A stretch of DNA of 64,000 bases, taken from contig NZ_JACVAA010000001.1 in NCBI RefSeq assembly GCF_014851565.1, positions 248,001-312,000 on the forward strand, in the 5' to 3' direction. The position numbers were made by a program, and so were the translations under genes. Origin of the DNA: Pseudomonas sp. PDM15. Its GTDB lineage: Bacteria; Pseudomonadota; Gammaproteobacteria; Pseudomonadales; Pseudomonadaceae. Below, one piece after another: positions 16,659 through 23,955 of this stretch. Every line of letters starts with the position of its first letter. The stretch's first letter is position 1. Below the pieces are notes generated by a model, which saw only the letters and a program-made list of their open reading frames with translations, searched no databases and was not told where the DNA came from.

Positions 16659-17471
16659 ATGACGACAGATGAACAGCGCTTCGGCGGCATAGCTCGGTTG
16701 TACGGGCGCGAGGGGCTGGAACGCCTGGCAGCGGCGCATGTGGCGGTGGTCGGTGTCGGCGGCGTCGGCTCCTGGGCGGCCGAGGCTCTGGCCCGTTCGG
16801 GGGTCGGCGAGATCTCGCTGTTCGACCTGGACGACGTGTGCATCACCAACACCAATCGCCAGATCCACGCCATCGACGGCGCGGTGGGCAAGGCCAAGGT
16901 CGAGGAGATGGCCGCGCGCATCCGCGCCATCAACCCGGCCTGCAAGGTGCACGCGGTGGCCGACTTCGTCACCCGCGAAACCATGGCCGAGTACATCACC
17001 GAGCAGCTGGATGCGGTGATCGACTGCATCGACAGCGTGGCGGCCAAGGCTGCGCTGATCGCCTGGTGCAAACGACGCAAGATCCAGATCGTCACCACCG
17101 GTGGCGCCGGTGGGCAGGTCGACCCGACGCAGATTCAGGTCGCCGACCTCAACAAGACCTTCAATGATCCACTGGCGGCCAAGGTGCGCAGCACCCTTCG
17201 CCGCGACTACAACTTCTCCCGTACGCCGGGGCGCACCTACAGCGTGCCCTGTGTGTTCTCCACCGAGCAGCTGCGCTACCCCAAGCCGGACGGCACCGTG
17301 TGCCAGGCCAAGGGCTTCGTCGGCGAGGGCGTCAAGCTCGACTGCGCCGGTGGTTTCGGCGCGGTGATGATGGTCACCGCCAGCTTCGGCATGGCCGCGG
17401 CGGCGCGCATCATCGACAAGCTGGTGGCCGGTGCACGGCGCCCGGCCGAGCGTGCGGGCAAGCCCGACTAG
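16659..17471 (+). CDS. tcdA: tRNA threonylcarbamoyladenosine dehydratase TcdA (CsdL)
   Basis: A 270-residue E1/ThiF-like ATP-using enzyme that cyclises t6A37 to ct6A37 in ANN-decoding tRNAs. The nucleotide loop is 'VVGVGGVGSWAAEAL' (30-44). 'IDCIDSVAAKAALIAWC' and the 'TTGGAGGQVDPTQI' segment are typical of the YgdL/TcdA branch. The start at 16659 (MTTDEQRFGGIARLYG) follows a GAGGTGG ribosome site; an upstream ATG would add nine unlikely residues. In E. coli the gene neighbours csdA-csdE, which supply sulfur. Here the desulfurase/SufE pair is 3 kb further on, with four other genes between. Confidence 0.95.
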   Translation: MTTDEQRFGGIARLYGREGLERLAAAHVAVVGVGGVGSWAAEALARSGVGEISLFDLDDVCITNTNRQIHAIDGAVGKAKVEEMAARIRAINPACKVHAVADFVTRETMAEYITEQLDAVIDCIDSVAAKAALIAWCKRRKIQIVTTGGAGGQVDPTQIQVADLNKTFNDPLAAKVRSTLRRDYNFSRTPGRTYSVPCVFSTEQLRYPKPDGTVCQAKGFVGEGVKLDCAGGFGAVMMVTASFGMAAAARIIDKLVAGARRPAERAGKPD

Positions 17472-17507
17472 CCTTTTTCCGCGCCGCATGGCGCCCTGAG
17501 AGTTCCC

Positions 17508-17969
17508 ATGAACAACAATGACGTGCTGCGCAGCCTGCGCTACCTGCTGGATATCAGCGACGCCCAACTGGCCGGCATCTGCCAGTTGGCCGACTACAGC
17601 CTCGCCCCCGAGGCGGTGGCGCCGTTGCTGAAGAAGGACGACGAAGAGGGCTTCCAGCCCTGCACGGATGAGGTGCTGGGGCATTTCCTCGCCGGCCTGG
17701 TGCTGCACAAGCGCGGCCGTGACGAGAGTCGTCCGCCGCTGCCGGTGGATGAGCGCCTGACCAACAACATCGTCTTGAAGAAGCTGCGGGTGGCCTTCGA
17801 GCTGCGCGACGACGACATGCACGAGATCCTGCGTGCCGCCGATCTCCCGATGACCAAGGCCGAGCTCAGCGCGCTGTTCCGCAGCCCCGAGCACAAGAAC
17901 TACCGCGCCTGTGGCGACCAGCTGCTGCGCAACTTCCTGCGGGGCCTGACCCAGCGCCTGCGCGGCTGA
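17508..17969 (+). CDS. DUF1456 family protein (YehS-like)
   Basis: A 153-residue soluble protein made of two related halves, each with the pattern 'N..(V/I)L..LR...(D/E)L.D..(L/M)..I' (residues 2-22 and about 84-106) followed by a 'L.A.FR...E.......C.D..L..FL.GL' tail. This duplicated pattern defines DUF1456. It starts 37 bp after tcdA on the same strand and may be co-transcribed. The biochemical function of the family is unknown to me. Confidence 0.88.
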   Translation: MNNNDVLRSLRYLLDISDAQLAGICQLADYSLAPEAVAPLLKKDDEEGFQPCTDEVLGHFLAGLVLHKRGRDESRPPLPVDERLTNNIVLKKLRVAFELRDDDMHEILRAADLPMTKAELSALFRSPEHKNYRACGDQLLRNFLRGLTQRLRG

Positions 17970-18015
17970 CGGGTGGGGCCGCCCGTCCGTGCGGCTCGGC
18001 TAAGCTCTACTGGGT

Positions 18016-18882
18016 ATGGGGTGGCCTGGCCATTCCTGCAGCGGGACGTGTGTCGTGAGGTGCCCAGTGTTCCAGTCGTCTGTCTGCCCCTGCTACAGGT
18101 TGTCACGCATATTGCTGCTGCGCTGGCTGCTGCTCGGCATGCTGCTGGCACTCGCCCCGTTGGCGCAGGCCGAGCGCGTGGTGCGTATCGGTACTGGCGA
18201 CTGGGTCCCCTATGTCGACCAGCATCGCGCGGATGCCGGCGCCCTGGCTCGCTTGGTCAAGGCCGTGTTCGCCGCGGCCGGCCACCGGGTGGAATTCGTT
18301 TTCTATCCCTGGGATCGCAACGTGCTGATGCTGCAGCAGGGCGCGCTGGATGCGATCATGCCCTACAGCTGCAGCCCCATGCGCCTTGACTACGGGGTGT
18401 GCAGCGAACCGCTGGTGCGTGGCGAGGTGGTGCTGTTCCACCGCAAGGACTTGGTGTTCGACTGGGCCCGCGTCGAAGACCTCAAGAACTACCGCATAGG
18501 CACCACCCTCGGCTATTCCTACGGGCCGCAGTTCGACGCCGCCCTGCAGAAGGGCATGCTGCGCATCGAGCAGAACAGCAAGGAAGACACCGCCTTCCGC
18601 CTGCTTGAACTCAAGCGCATCGACCTGCACCCGCAGGACCGTGCCGTGGGCTATTCCATGCTGCGCCGCCTGTTCCCCGGCGAGCAGGGCATCACCCACC
18701 ACCCGCGCTACCTCAACACAGAGCCGCTGCGCCTGCTGTTCCGCAAGAGCGACCCGGAGGCCGAGGAGTTGCTAAGCCGCTTCAACGAGGAGCTGGCGCG
18801 CTTCGCTCAGCGCGGCGAGCTCAAGCGTCTGCAGGAGGCGCTGTACTCCGGCGACGCCGACAACTGGAGGCCGCGCCTCTAG
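18016..18882 (+). CDS. periplasmic solute-binding protein (SBP family 3-like), orphan
   Basis: A secreted protein of up to 288 residues. A signal peptide ('ILLLRWLLLGMLLALAPLAQA') is cleaved about residue 52 in this numbering. The long cysteine-rich lead before it suggests that translation really begins at a GTG at 18055 or 18067. The mature domain begins 'VRIGTGDWVPYVDQHRADAGALARLVKAVFAAAG', typical of polar amino-acid type binding proteins, and 'YKIGTT'-like 'YRIGTTLGYSYGP' marks the second lobe. No permease is nearby. Its stop codon overlaps the stop of the convergent CREST gene by 4 bp. Ligand unknown. Confidence 0.75.
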   Translation: MGWPGHSCSGTCVVRCPVFQSSVCPCYRLSRILLLRWLLLGMLLALAPLAQAERVVRIGTGDWVPYVDQHRADAGALARLVKAVFAAAGHRVEFVFYPWDRNVLMLQQGALDAIMPYSCSPMRLDYGVCSEPLVRGEVVLFHRKDLVFDWARVEDLKNYRIGTTLGYSYGPQFDAALQKGMLRIEQNSKEDTAFRLLELKRIDLHPQDRAVGYSMLRRLFPGEQGITHHPRYLNTEPLRLLFRKSDPEAEELLSRFNEELARFAQRGELKRLQEALYSGDADNWRPRL

Positions 18883-19637
18883 CGCGCCGCGCGGCTGGTT
18901 AGCAGCGGTAGCAGCAGCGGCAGCACGGCGAGGCCGGACAGCAGGTGCTTGATGCTGTGGCCGGACAGCCACTCGCCACTCAGGTGGAACAGGTCGCCGT
19001 CGTTCAGCTCGCACAGCTTGGCCAGGGCATACCAGGCCACGCACAGGCCCAGCCTGAGCGCGTGGGCATCGCGCCGAGGCCGGCAGCAGGCGAGCATGAC
19101 CAGCAGGAGCATGCCGCCGGCCTGCAGCACTATCCAGGGCAGCAGGTTGTCGTCGGCGCGCCAGGCCAGGAGCGCCGCGCTGCCGCCGAGTGCCACGCCA
19201 AGCACGGTCATGCGAGCCGCGCTGAAACCCAGGCGATCGGCAGCGGCCAGGCCGAGAATGGCGGCGAACAGCACCAGCATGCCGAGTCGGTCATAGAGCA
19301 GGCCGGCGTCGGCAGGTGCCAGGTGATAGGCGCTGGAGCCGAGGAAGGTCAGCAGCAGCCCCAGGCACAGCAGAAGATAAAGGCCCTTCCAGCGCACGTC
19401 GGCGACATGCCGTAGGCGACTCATGCCGAACAGGCCGAGCAGCAGGAACGGCAGATTGCTGAGCACGTCGAGGGCGTGGGGGATGCCGAGCAGGGCGCGC
19501 TGGTCGGCGAAGGCGTGGTACAGGGCTGGCTGCTGCACCGCCGGGCCGAAGGCGGCGATGAGGGCCAGGCAGAGGCCGAACAGGCCGAGGATGGCAGTGC
19601 TGCCGCTACTGCGTTGTGGTGCCGAGATGCTGTGCAT
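18879..19637 (-). CDS. CREST-superfamily membrane protein, ceramidase-like
   Basis: A 252-residue protein with about seven transmembrane helices. The ATG at 19637 follows AAGGAGCAGGCC; an open frame extends upstream but is not protein-like. Residues of the zinc-amidase site known from alkaline ceramidases (S77, H81, D92, H217 and H221 in human ACER3) appear with the same local spacing: S101 and H105 in 'GSSAYH', D116 eleven residues later in 'LLYDRLGM', and H227/H231 in 'HSIKH'. It may hydrolyse an amide- or ester-linked lipid in the membrane. It is divergent from the XRE-type regulator and converges on the solute-binding protein gene. Substrate unknown. Confidence 0.8.
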   Translation of the reverse strand: MHSISAPQRSSGSTAILGLFGLCLALIAAFGPAVQQPALYHAFADQRALLGIPHALDVLSNLPFLLLGLFGMSRLRHVADVRWKGLYLLLCLGLLLTFLGSSAYHLAPADAGLLYDRLGMLVLFAAILGLAAADRLGFSAARMTVLGVALGGSAALLAWRADDNLLPWIVLQAGGMLLLVMLACCRPRRDAHALRLGLCVAWYALAKLCELNDGDLFHLSGEWLSGHSIKHLLSGLAVLPLLLPLLTSRAAR

Positions 19638-19755
19638 GGCCTGCTCCTTCAGGTCGTTGCTGTGGGCGGCAGTCTGGTTTTCTTCGCAGTGAAAGTCTCT
19701 TCCTGGTGTGCTCAGTAGCGTATAACTGCCTATATGGTTCATTAGGACGATACTT

Positions 19756-20487
19756 ATGGGCGCAACAACGGATCTGGTCGATATCATCAAGCGCGAGCTG
19801 AAGGCGCAGCAGCTCACCTACGCCGACCTGGCTCGCGAGCTGGGCATGTCCGAATCCAACGTCAAACGCATGCTGGCCAAGGCGGATATGCCGCTGTCGC
19901 GGGTGGATGCGATCTGTCGGGTATTGCAGCTGGAGTTCGCCGACCTGGCCCGCCAGGTGGCGGACGCCCAGCCGCTGCTGGCTACCCTGAGCCTGGAGCA
20001 GGAGCAGGCCGTGGTGGGCGACGAGAAGCTGCTGCTGGTGGCCATCTGCGTGCTCAGCCAGTGGACCTTCGAGCAGATGGTGACGGCTTATCGCCTGAGC
20101 GATGCCGAGGCGGTGCGCGCGCTGATCCGCCTGGACCGGCTCGGGGTGATCGAGCTGAAGCCGCTCAACCGTTATCGCCTGAAACTGGCCAAGACCTTCC
20201 GCTGGCAGCCGGATGGCCCGGTGATGCGCTACTTCCGTAAGCAGGCGCTGCAGGACTACTACGCCGGTGACTTCGCCGGCAGCGATGAGGGCCTGCTGCT
20301 GGTGCATGGACGCATCAGCCGGGCGCTGGCGCCATCCTTCGTCGAGCGCCTGCAGCGGGTGGCCCAGGAGTTCGCCCAGCAGCACCTGGCCGACCAGAAG
20401 CTGGCCGAGAGCGAGCGTGAGGGATACACCCTGGTGCTGGCGATGCGCCGTTGGGAGTTCGCCCTGTTCGAGGCGATGCGCCGCTGA
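19756..20487 (+). CDS. XRE-type helix-turn-helix transcriptional regulator
   Basis: A 243-residue regulator. The N-terminal Cro/CI-type domain has 'LTYADLARELGMSESNVKRMLAKADMPLSRVDAICRVLQL' (about 19-58), with the recognition helix near 32-40. The rest (60-243) is a soluble, helical, possibly ligand-binding domain with no motif I recognise. An AGGA ribosome site precedes the ATG at 19756, and TATAAC at 19721-19726 could be its -10. It is divergent from the CREST membrane protein gene, an obvious candidate target. The stop abuts the SufE-like gene on the opposite strand. Confidence 0.88.
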   Translation: MGATTDLVDIIKRELKAQQLTYADLARELGMSESNVKRMLAKADMPLSRVDAICRVLQLEFADLARQVADAQPLLATLSLEQEQAVVGDEKLLLVAICVLSQWTFEQMVTAYRLSDAEAVRALIRLDRLGVIELKPLNRYRLKLAKTFRWQPDGPVMRYFRKQALQDYYAGDFAGSDEGLLLVHGRISRALAPSFVERLQRVAQEFAQQHLADQKLAESEREGYTLVLAMRRWEFALFEAMRR

Positions 20488-20895
20488 TCAGCTCGCCGCC
20501 AACTCGCGCATGCGCTGCAGCACGGCGTTCAGGCCGTTGCTGCGCGAGGGGGAAAGCTGGCGGGCCAGGCCCAGCTGGTTGAACCACTCGGACAGATCCA
20601 GTTGCTGTAGCTGAGCACTGTCCAGGCCCTCGACCCGGGCCAGCAGCACGGCGAGCAGGCCGCGGATCAGGCGGGCGTCGCTGGCGGCGCGGAACTGCCA
20701 GGCGTCGCCGTTGCGCGCGCCGACCAGCCAGACCTGGCTCTCGCAGCCGCTGACCCGGTTGACTTCGCTGTGCTCGGCTTCGCTCAGTGGCTGCAGGCGC
20801 TCGCCCCATTGCATCAGCAAACGAGCGCGCTGCTCCCAGCCGGGACAGGCGGTGAAGGCGTCCAGCGCCTCCCGGGCAGCGGCCGGCAGGCTCAT
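20488..20895 (-). CDS. SufE/CsdE-type sulfur acceptor protein
   Basis: A 135-residue SufE-family protein that takes persulfide sulfur from its cysteine desulfurase partner. The acceptor is C51 in 'VNRVSGCESQVWL', at the position seen in E. coli SufE. It starts at the ATG at 20895, overlapping the desulfurase stop by 4 bp (ATGA), so the pair is translationally coupled. With no suf genes nearby and with tcdA 3 kb away, CsdE is the better analogue, but family assignment alone cannot separate SufE from CsdE. Confidence 0.93.
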   Translation of the reverse strand: MSLPAAAREALDAFTACPGWEQRARLLMQWGERLQPLSEAEHSEVNRVSGCESQVWLVGARNGDAWQFRAASDARLIRGLLAVLLARVEGLDSAQLQQLDLSEWFNQLGLARQLSPSRSNGLNAVLQRMRELAAS

Positions 20896-22097
20896 CGCAG
20901 CAGCTCCAGGGCCTTGTCCAGAGCGGCGAAGAAGCGCTCCAGGTCGGCTCCATCGTTGTACAACCCGAGGGAGACGCGGATGGCGCCGGGCAGGCCCAGC
21001 TGTTTGAGCAGCGGCATGGCGCAGTGGTGGCCGGTGCGCACGGCGATGCCCTGGTCGGTCAGCAGGTGGGCCAGGTCGGCGCTGTGCACGCCGTTCACGG
21101 TGAAGCAGGCCAGGGCCAGCTGCGGCTCGCCGAGCAGGCGCACGCCGTCGCGCACGGCCAGGCCGGCGAGCAGCTTGGCGTGCAGCGCGGCCTCGTGGCC
21201 GGCCACGGCGGCGGCGTCCAGGCTGCTGAGGTAGTCCAGTGTCGCACCCAGGGCGATGACGCCGGAGATCGGCGGCGTGCCGGCCTCGAAGCCTAGCGGG
21301 GCAGGGCGGAAGCGGGATTCCTGGTAGTCGGCCTGCAGCACCATCTCGCCGCCGAACTGCCAATGGCGCAGCTGCTCAAGGGCTTCACGCCGCCCATGCA
21401 GCAGGCCAACGCCATCCGGGCCGTACAGCTTGTGACTGGAGCAGACGTAGAAGTCGCAGCCCAGTGCCTGGATATCGTGCCGGCCGTGAACCGCGCCTTG
21501 GGCGCCGTCGACCACGGTCAGCGCGCCTTGGGCACGAGCCAGGGTGATCAGCTCAAGCACCGGCTGCCAGCGGCCGAGCACGTTGGACAGCTGCGACACC
21601 GCCAGCAGGCGGGTGCGGGGGCCGATCAGCGTGGCTGCCTGCTGCAGGTCGACGCTGCCACTGGCGTTCAGCGGCAGGACCACCAGCTCCAGGCCGCGGC
21701 GCAGTGCCAGCTGCTGCCATGGCAGCAGGTTGGCGTGGTGTTCGAGGGCGCTGACGACTATCTGCTCGCCCGGCTGGAACAGATGCTCCAGGCCGAAGGC
21801 CAGCAGGTTCAGCGATTCGGTGGTGCCACGGGTGAAGACGATCTCCTCACGGCTGGCGGCGTTCAGCCAGGCCACGGCCTTGTCTCGGGTCGCCTCGAAG
21901 GCGCGGGTGGCACGCTCGCCGGGCAGGTGCTGGGCGCGGTGCACGTTGGCCGCGCCGCTGCTCAGGTAGCCGAACAGGCTGTCCAGCATGGCCTGGGGCT
22001 TCTGCGCGGTGGCGGCGCTGTCCAGGTAGGTCTGGCCTTCGGAGTCGAGGGCCAGGATGCCGGGGAAGTCGGCGCGCCAGGGAGAGGTGAGGGACAT
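20892..22097 (-). CDS. csdA: cysteine desulfurase, CsdA/SufS class
   Basis: A 401-residue PLP enzyme (class V aminotransferase fold, group II desulfurase). Schiff-base lysine K223 in 'VCSSHKLYGPDGVG', PLP-stacking H120 in 'ALEHHANLLPW', and active cysteine C359 in 'AVRTGHHCAMPLLK', the short loop typical of SufS/CsdA rather than IscS. It makes alanine and a persulfide passed to the coupled SufE-family protein. I prefer the ATG at 22097; a GTG lies four codons upstream and neither has a strong ribosome site. Context (SufE partner, nearby tcdA, no sufBCD) favours CsdA. Confidence 0.9.
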   Translation of the reverse strand: MSLTSPWRADFPGILALDSEGQTYLDSAATAQKPQAMLDSLFGYLSSGAANVHRAQHLPGERATRAFEATRDKAVAWLNAASREEIVFTRGTTESLNLLAFGLEHLFQPGEQIVVSALEHHANLLPWQQLALRRGLELVVLPLNASGSVDLQQAATLIGPRTRLLAVSQLSNVLGRWQPVLELITLARAQGALTVVDGAQGAVHGRHDIQALGCDFYVCSSHKLYGPDGVGLLHGRREALEQLRHWQFGGEMVLQADYQESRFRPAPLGFEAGTPPISGVIALGATLDYLSSLDAAAVAGHEAALHAKLLAGLAVRDGVRLLGEPQLALACFTVNGVHSADLAHLLTDQGIAVRTGHHCAMPLLKQLGLPGAIRVSLGLYNDGADLERFFAALDKALELLR

Positions 22098-22137
22098 GGG
22101 CTGCGGCACTGCTGGGAGATGTGCTGAGTATAAATAG

Positions 22138-22163
22138 ACAGGCCGGGCATTAGCCCGGCCTGT
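22138..22163 (-). terminator. hairpin between dapD and csdA
   Basis: An 11-bp perfect stem, ACAGGCCGGGC (22138-22148) and its complement (22153-22163), with an ATTA loop. On the minus strand it is followed by CTATTTATAC. It lies 163 bp past the dapD stop and 41 bp before the csdA start, so it can end dapD transcripts. The TATAC just after it may be part of the csdA promoter. Confidence 0.65.
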
Positions 22164-22325
22164 TCACCATCACACGGCCGAAAATCGGTCTGAAGCTGCT
22201 GCGCTAGGCCATGCGGCTTTGAAATCACGCTCAGGCTGCTCATTTACACTCAGTAAACTGCGCGCCCTCGCCTGATTTCGCCTTGCCTTGCCTGGCCGTC
22301 GCTCGCGACGCTTCAGCTCCGATTT
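22164..22325. other. non-coding spacer downstream of dapD
   Basis: A 162-bp spacer with no plausible gene. It contains TTTACACTCAGTAAA, a short palindrome (TTTAC, five bases, GTAAA), followed by a C/T-rich run with repeated 'GCCTTGCC' units and 'GTCGCTCGCGAC', a second short palindrome. The look is of an extragenic repeat or structured 3' UTR, not a protein. Confidence 0.4.
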
Positions 22326-23360
22326 TCAGTTATGCGCGTGCAGAGCTTCGTTGAGCTCGATGGCGGTCTTGTTGGTCTTGCACTCCACAGCGCCGGTCTG
22401 CGAGTTGCGGCGGAACAGCAGGTCCGGCTGGCCGGCCAGGTCGCGGGCCTTGAGTACCTTGACCAGGTTGTTCTGCTCATCGAGCAGGGCCACCTTGGTG
22501 CCGGCGGTGATGTACAGGCCGGATTCCACGGTATTGCGGTCGCCCAGTGGGATGCCGATGCCGGCATTGGCGCCGATCAGGCAGCCTTCGCCGACGCTGA
22601 TGACGATGTTGCCGCCGCCGGACAGGGTGCCCATGGTCGAGCAGCCGCCGCCCAGATCCGAACCCTTGCCGACGAATACACCGGCGGAAACGCGGCCTTC
22701 GATCATGCCCGGACCGGCGGTGCCGGCGTTGAAATTGACGAAGCCTTCGTGCATCACGGTGGTGCCTTCACCGATGTAGGCACCCAGGCGCACGCGGGCG
22801 CTGTCGGCGATACGCGCGCCGGCCGGCACCACGTAGTCGGTCATTTTGGGGAACTTGTCCACCGAGAACACTTCCAGCAGCTCGCCCTTCAGGCGGGCCT
22901 CCAGCTGGCGCTCGGCCACTTCAGCGAGATCGACGGCGCCCTGGCTGGTCCAGGCCACGTTCGGCAGCAGCGGGAAGATGCCGGTCAGGTTCAGGCCGTG
23001 GGGCTTGGCCAGACGATGCGACAGCAGGTGCAGCTTGAGGTAGGCCTCGGGAGTGGAGGTCAGCGCGGCGTCTTCGGCCAGCAGGGTGACCACCAGCGGG
23101 CGCTGGCTCTCGGCCAGGCGGGTGAGCAGGGCGGCCTGGGTGGCGTCGATGGCCTTCAGGGCGTTGGCCAGCTCGCCGGCCTGGTTGGTGGTGATGGCGA
23201 TGGCCTGGTTGCCACCGGCATAGCCCAGCTTCTCGGCGACGGCAGAGACCAGCTCGGCGGCCGGATTGACCAGCGGCAGGGCGTAGAAGACTTCCAGCCA
23301 GGTGCCCTGGCGGTTCTGGGTGCCGACGCCGAAGGCCAGGCTGAACAGGGATTGCGACAT
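22326..23360 (-). CDS. dapD: 2,3,4,5-tetrahydropyridine-2,6-dicarboxylate N-succinyltransferase DapD
   Basis: A 344-residue succinyl-CoA-dependent enzyme of lysine/peptidoglycan precursor synthesis, in the long form found in Pseudomonas. An N-terminal alpha/beta domain (about 1-165) is followed by a left-handed beta-helix of hexapeptide repeats ('ARIADSARVRLGAYIGEGTTVMHEGFVNFNAGTAG', 'VSAGVFVGKGSDLGGGCS', 'GCLIGANAGIGIPLG'). It makes N-succinyl-2-amino-6-oxopimelate, which DapC (23956-25149) aminates. It lies 51 bp downstream of the Spx/ArsC-like gene on the same strand. Confidence 0.96.
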   Translation of the reverse strand: MSQSLFSLAFGVGTQNRQGTWLEVFYALPLVNPAAELVSAVAEKLGYAGGNQAIAITTNQAGELANALKAIDATQAALLTRLAESQRPLVVTLLAEDAALTSTPEAYLKLHLLSHRLAKPHGLNLTGIFPLLPNVAWTSQGAVDLAEVAERQLEARLKGELLEVFSVDKFPKMTDYVVPAGARIADSARVRLGAYIGEGTTVMHEGFVNFNAGTAGPGMIEGRVSAGVFVGKGSDLGGGCSTMGTLSGGGNIVISVGEGCLIGANAGIGIPLGDRNTVESGLYITAGTKVALLDEQNNLVKVLKARDLAGQPDLLFRRNSQTGAVECKTNKTAIELNEALHAHN

Positions 23361-23411
23361 GGTGTGTTCCTCGTAACTCGAAATAGGGTTGAAATCAGGC
23401 GGCGCGCCCGT

Positions 23412-23759
23412 TCACTTGAATGCTGCGGCGTAGAGATCCGGCTTGAAGCCGACCAGGGTCTTGCCGTCCAGGTCCAGTACCGGACGCTTGATCATCGACG
23501 GCTGAGCCAGCATCAGTTCGATGGCCTTGTCCTGGTTCAGGTCGGCTTTCTGCGCGTCGTCCAGCTTGCGGAAGGTGGTGCCGGCACGGTTCAGCACGGT
23601 TTCCCAGCCATGTTCGGCGCACCATTTCTGCAGGTTGGCGCGGTCGATGGCGGCAGTCTTGTAGTCGTGGAAGGCATAGCTCACGCCCTGCTCGTCGAGC
23701 CAGGTGCGGGCCTTCTTCATGGTGTCGCACGCTTTTATGCCGTAGAGGGTGTAGGACAT
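23412..23759 (-). CDS. ArsC/Spx-family reductase-like protein (YffB-like)
   Basis: A 115-residue thioredoxin-fold protein of the ArsC/Spx family. It starts 'MSYTLYGIKACDTMKKARTWLDEQGVSYAFHDYK', with one cysteine (C11) in a CDTMKKA motif typical of the YffB branch. True arsenate reductases have a different active loop and usually lie in ars operons, so arsenic resistance is not implied. YffB itself is linked to glutathione, but its job is unclear. I chose the ATG at 23759, ten codons inside a longer frame. It lies upstream of dapD on the same strand. Confidence 0.9.
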   Translation of the reverse strand: MSYTLYGIKACDTMKKARTWLDEQGVSYAFHDYKTAAIDRANLQKWCAEHGWETVLNRAGTTFRKLDDAQKADLNQDKAIELMLAQPSMIKRPVLDLDGKTLVGFKPDLYAAAFK

Positions 23760-23867
23760 CGGGGTTCCTCGCGGGGGCGGTCGGCCCACTGCGCTTGCAT
23801 TGCGTAAAACAGGGGTGGCGATTATGCCATGTCGGACGAGCGACAGCCCGGCATGCTGCCGGAAGAT

Positions 23868-23950
23868 CGTTTCACGATCCTTTCACTCGTGGCCGGGCAG
23901 GGTGAGCGTGACGCTCCTACTGCCCGGCCCTCGTGCCGGGCTTCTTTTTC
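23868..23950. repeat. cluster of overlapping hairpins downstream of dapC
   Basis: Three inverted repeats are packed into 80 bp: GATCGT/ACGATC around 23868-23882; a 10-bp perfect stem GGCCGGGCAG (23891-23900) with CTGCCCGGCC (23920-23929), with GAGCGT/ACGCTC nested inside; and GCCCGGC/GCCGGGC at 23922-23941, followed on the plus strand by TTCTTTTTC. The second and third share 23922-23929, so they exclude each other. They lie between the dapC stop and the YffB-like gene in a 196-bp gap with no other feature. Confidence 0.6.
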
Positions 23951-23955
23951 GGCCA

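Noticed and set aside
20892..20895. A programmed frameshift joining csdA and the SufE-like gene.
   Set aside because: The ATGA overlap is ordinary translational coupling, and both proteins have normal lengths and ends.
23412..23759. Arsenate reductase for arsenic resistance.
   Set aside because: The protein has one cysteine in the YffB-type motif and lies beside dapD with no ars genes, so resistance is not supported.
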